From assembly GCF_038235435.1 (NCBI RefSeq), contig NZ_CP151275.1:2356001-2420000 (forward strand): a stretch of DNA of 64,000 nucleotides, given 5' to 3'. Origin of the DNA: Niveibacterium sp. SC-1. Lineage in GTDB: Bacteria; Pseudomonadota; Gammaproteobacteria; Burkholderiales; Rhodocyclaceae. Position numbers and translations under genes: made by a program. Position 1 is the stretch's first letter. Each line of letters begins with the position of its first letter. This document shows positions 62,449 to 64,000 of the stretch, piece after piece. The notes under the pieces are model-generated. The model was not told the origin of the DNA. It saw only the letters and a list, made by a program, of their open reading frames with translations, and did no database searches.

Positions 62449-62895
62449 ATGTCACCGTCTGCTTCCCACGCGCTCATCCGTCCACGTGCCACACGCGGTG
62501 TCCGCGGCTTCACCCTGCTGGAGCTGCTGGTGGTCGTCGCCATCATCGGTCTGCTCGCGGCCTTCGTCGGGCCGCGCGTCTTCGGCAATGTCGGCAAGTC
62601 CGAGGTGACGACCGCCAAGGCGCAGATCGAAGCCTTCTCGCGCGCGCTGGAGTCCTACCGGCTCGACACCGGGCATTTTCCCGATGCTTCCCAGGGGTTG
62701 CAGGCACTGGTGGCGCGACCGCAGAACGAGCCGAAGTGGAATGGCCCGTACCTGCTCAAGGAAGTGCCGCCTGATCCCTGGGGCCGCCCTTATCAGTACG
62801 TCGTGCCGGGCAGCAAGGGCGACTTCGACCTCCTGTCCCTCGGGCGGGACGGTGCGCCTGGCGGCACCGGCGAAGACGCCGACCTGAGCAACTGA
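62449..62895 (+). CDS. gspG: Major type II secretion pseudopilin GspG
   Basis: 148 residues. A 20-residue basic leader ends at Gly20, followed by the N-methylated Phe21 and the hydrophobic FTLLELLVVVAIIGLLAA with Glu at the +5 position of the mature protein. The C-terminal domain has GspG landmarks: PDASQGLQALV, GPYLLKEVPPDPWGRPYQY and GRDGAPGGTGEDADLSN, whose acidic residues bind calcium in GspG proteins. GAGAGG precedes the ATG at nine bases. It would form the pseudopilus that pushes substrates through the secretin encoded just upstream. Confidence 0.95.
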   Translation: MSPSASHALIRPRATRGVRGFTLLELLVVVAIIGLLAAFVGPRVFGNVGKSEVTTAKAQIEAFSRALESYRLDTGHFPDASQGLQALVARPQNEPKWNGPYLLKEVPPDPWGRPYQYVVPGSKGDFDLLSLGRDGAPGGTGEDADLSN

Positions 62896-62919
62896 GTCCG
62901 GCAGGCGGAGAGCACATCC

Positions 62920-64000
62920 ATGTTGTTCGAGGTCCGCGCGCTGCGTGGCAACGCCTTCGAGCACCTGCAGGTCGAGGCGGGTTCGGTGGAGGAGGCTGGC
63001 CGTATCGTGCGCGAGCGTGCGCTCGCGCCGGTGGAGATCCGCGCGGCCCGGCGCAAGGGCGCGCGCCTGGGCCGCAAACCCTTCGACCTGATGCTGTTCA
63101 CGCAGGAACTGGTGGAACTGCTGGATGCCGGGCTCGCCGTGGTGGAGGCGGTGGATGCACTCGCCGCGCGGGAAGACAAGGACCACGCGATCTGTCGTCG
63201 CCTGCTGTCGGCGATGCGGGAGGGCCACGCCTTCTCGGCAGCCCTCGCGCAGATGCCGGAGCATTTCCCGGATCTGTACATCGGCTTGATCCGCGCGGCG
63301 GAGAAGACCAGTGACCTGCAGGGCGCGCTGGGCCGCTACCTGGAATACCAGGGACGCTTCGATGCGCTGCGTAGTCGGATCACCAGCGCGATGATCTATC
63401 CCTGCATCCTGCTGGGCGCAGGCGGCGCCGTCACGCTCTTCCTGCTCGGCTTCGTCGTGCCGAAATTCTCATCCGTCTATCGCGGCACCGGGCGGAATCT
63501 GCCCCTGCTGTCGCAATGGCTGATGAACTGGGGCGAGTTCGCCTCGCAGCATCGCAATGCGGTGCTTCTCACCACGCTGCTGGTGGTGACGTCGCTGGTC
63601 ACTTGGGTGGTGCAGGCCCTGCGTAGCGGACGCATCGAACGGATCCTCGGAGGCGTGCCGGCCCTGCGAGAGCGCATCGAAGTGTTCCGCATCTCCCGCC
63701 TCTATCTGACCGTGGGCACCTTGCTCAACGGCGGCATGCCGATCATGCAGGTGTTGGATCTGGCCGAAGGCGTGGTGCCGCCGGCGATGGCGGCGCGCCT
63801 GCAAGGCGTGCGCGGCGAACTCAAGCAAGGCGGTTCGCTCAGCGCGGCGCTGGAACGCCAGCAGCTGACCACGCCGGTCGCGGTACGGCTGCTGCGCGTG
63901 GGCGAGGGCACCGGCCGCATGGCCGACCTGCTGGTGCGCGCCGCCCGCTACCACGACAACGAACTGGCTCGTTGGCTGGAGCGCTTCGTGAAGCTCTTCG
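62920..64000 (+). CDS. gspF: Type II secretion inner-membrane protein GspF (3' end outside window)
   Basis: The frame starts at an ATG with GCGGAGAG upstream and is open through the last base of the window (360 codons visible). Two cytoplasmic GspF/PilC domains are visible: FTQELVELLDAGLAVVEAVDAL in the first and LYLTVGTLLNGGMPIMQVLDLAEG in the second. Membrane segments flank them (ILLGAGGAVTLFLLGFVVP, AVLLTTLLVVTSLVTWVV). GspF is the polytopic platform protein that couples the ATPase to pseudopilus growth. The order secretin-gspG-gspF here differs from the common gspC-D-E-F-G order. Confidence 0.93.
   Translation, partial: MLFEVRALRGNAFEHLQVEAGSVEEAGRIVRERALAPVEIRAARRKGARLGRKPFDLMLFTQELVELLDAGLAVVEAVDALAAREDKDHAICRRLLSAMREGHAFSAALAQMPEHFPDLYIGLIRAAEKTSDLQGALGRYLEYQGRFDALRSRITSAMIYPCILLGAGGAVTLFLLGFVVPKFSSVYRGTGRNLPLLSQWLMNWGEFASQHRNAVLLTTLLVVTSLVTWVVQALRSGRIERILGGVPALRERIEVFRISRLYLTVGTLLNGGMPIMQVLDLAEGVVPPAMAARLQGVRGELKQGGSLSAALERQQLTTPVAVRLLRVGEGTGRMADLLVRAARYHDNELARWLERFVKLF

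Overview
The window is GC-rich, densely coded Proteobacterial DNA. The gene set (ECF sigma/anti-sigma pairs, an SfnR-type sigma-54 activator, secretin-type secretion genes, an NADPH-type assimilatory nitrate reductase) suggests a betaproteobacterium, possibly Rhodocyclales-like; this is inference from gene content, not from a marker gene. I saw no rRNA, tRNA, CRISPR array, transposase or integrase.

Layout. 1-5.2 kb: the end of an AraC-type regulator, a lysozyme-inhibitor-like protein, a dienelactone hydrolase, a lipoprotein-like intradiol dioxygenase and an OmpR/EnvZ-type two-component pair. 5.2-10.7 kb: an outer-membrane barrel and a single-polypeptide nitrate reductase fused to a CysJ-like flavoprotein. 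10.9-16.4 kb: a DUF4331/lipoprotein/TPR/HupE-like operon facing an ECF sigma and anti-sigma pair. 16.7-21.4 kb: DUF3597, Tas-like aldo/keto reductase, methyltransferase, SfnR-like activator and an orphan SsuA-like binding protein.

22-51 kb is the most unusual part. It runs almost entirely on the + strand: glutamate decarboxylase, two AspT-type antiporters, a damaged small gene, a YgdR-type lipoprotein, a histidine kinase with two response regulators, a periplasmic HAD phosphatase, two exported cysteine-type sulfatases, a membrane-fused spermidine-synthase-like protein, and a MoxR/DUF58/DUF4381/VWA/VWA-TPR/BatD-like operon. A membrane-anchored formylglycine-generating enzyme (the sulfatase activator) is embedded in that operon. 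Four envelope or stress-type genes and a DUF2252 protein follow. Four intergenic regions here, and nowhere else that I saw, carry the same bipartite element: two TTGCACCTTAGG-like half-sites exactly 22 bp apart, all in the same orientation. I read this as one regulon, perhaps controlled by the FixJ-like regulator encoded inside it, with sulfatases, their activating enzyme and a chaperone-like AAA/VWA membrane machine working together in the envelope.

51-64 kb: a 1.2 kb leader region with two perfect LacI-family-type operators, then two large secreted carbohydrate-active proteins (a GH2-like protein with Ig-like, CBM32-like and DUF1566-like domains, and a GH64-like beta-1,3-glucanase with CBM32-like domains). 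The start of a type II secretion operon (secretin, GspG, GspF) follows and could export such enzymes.
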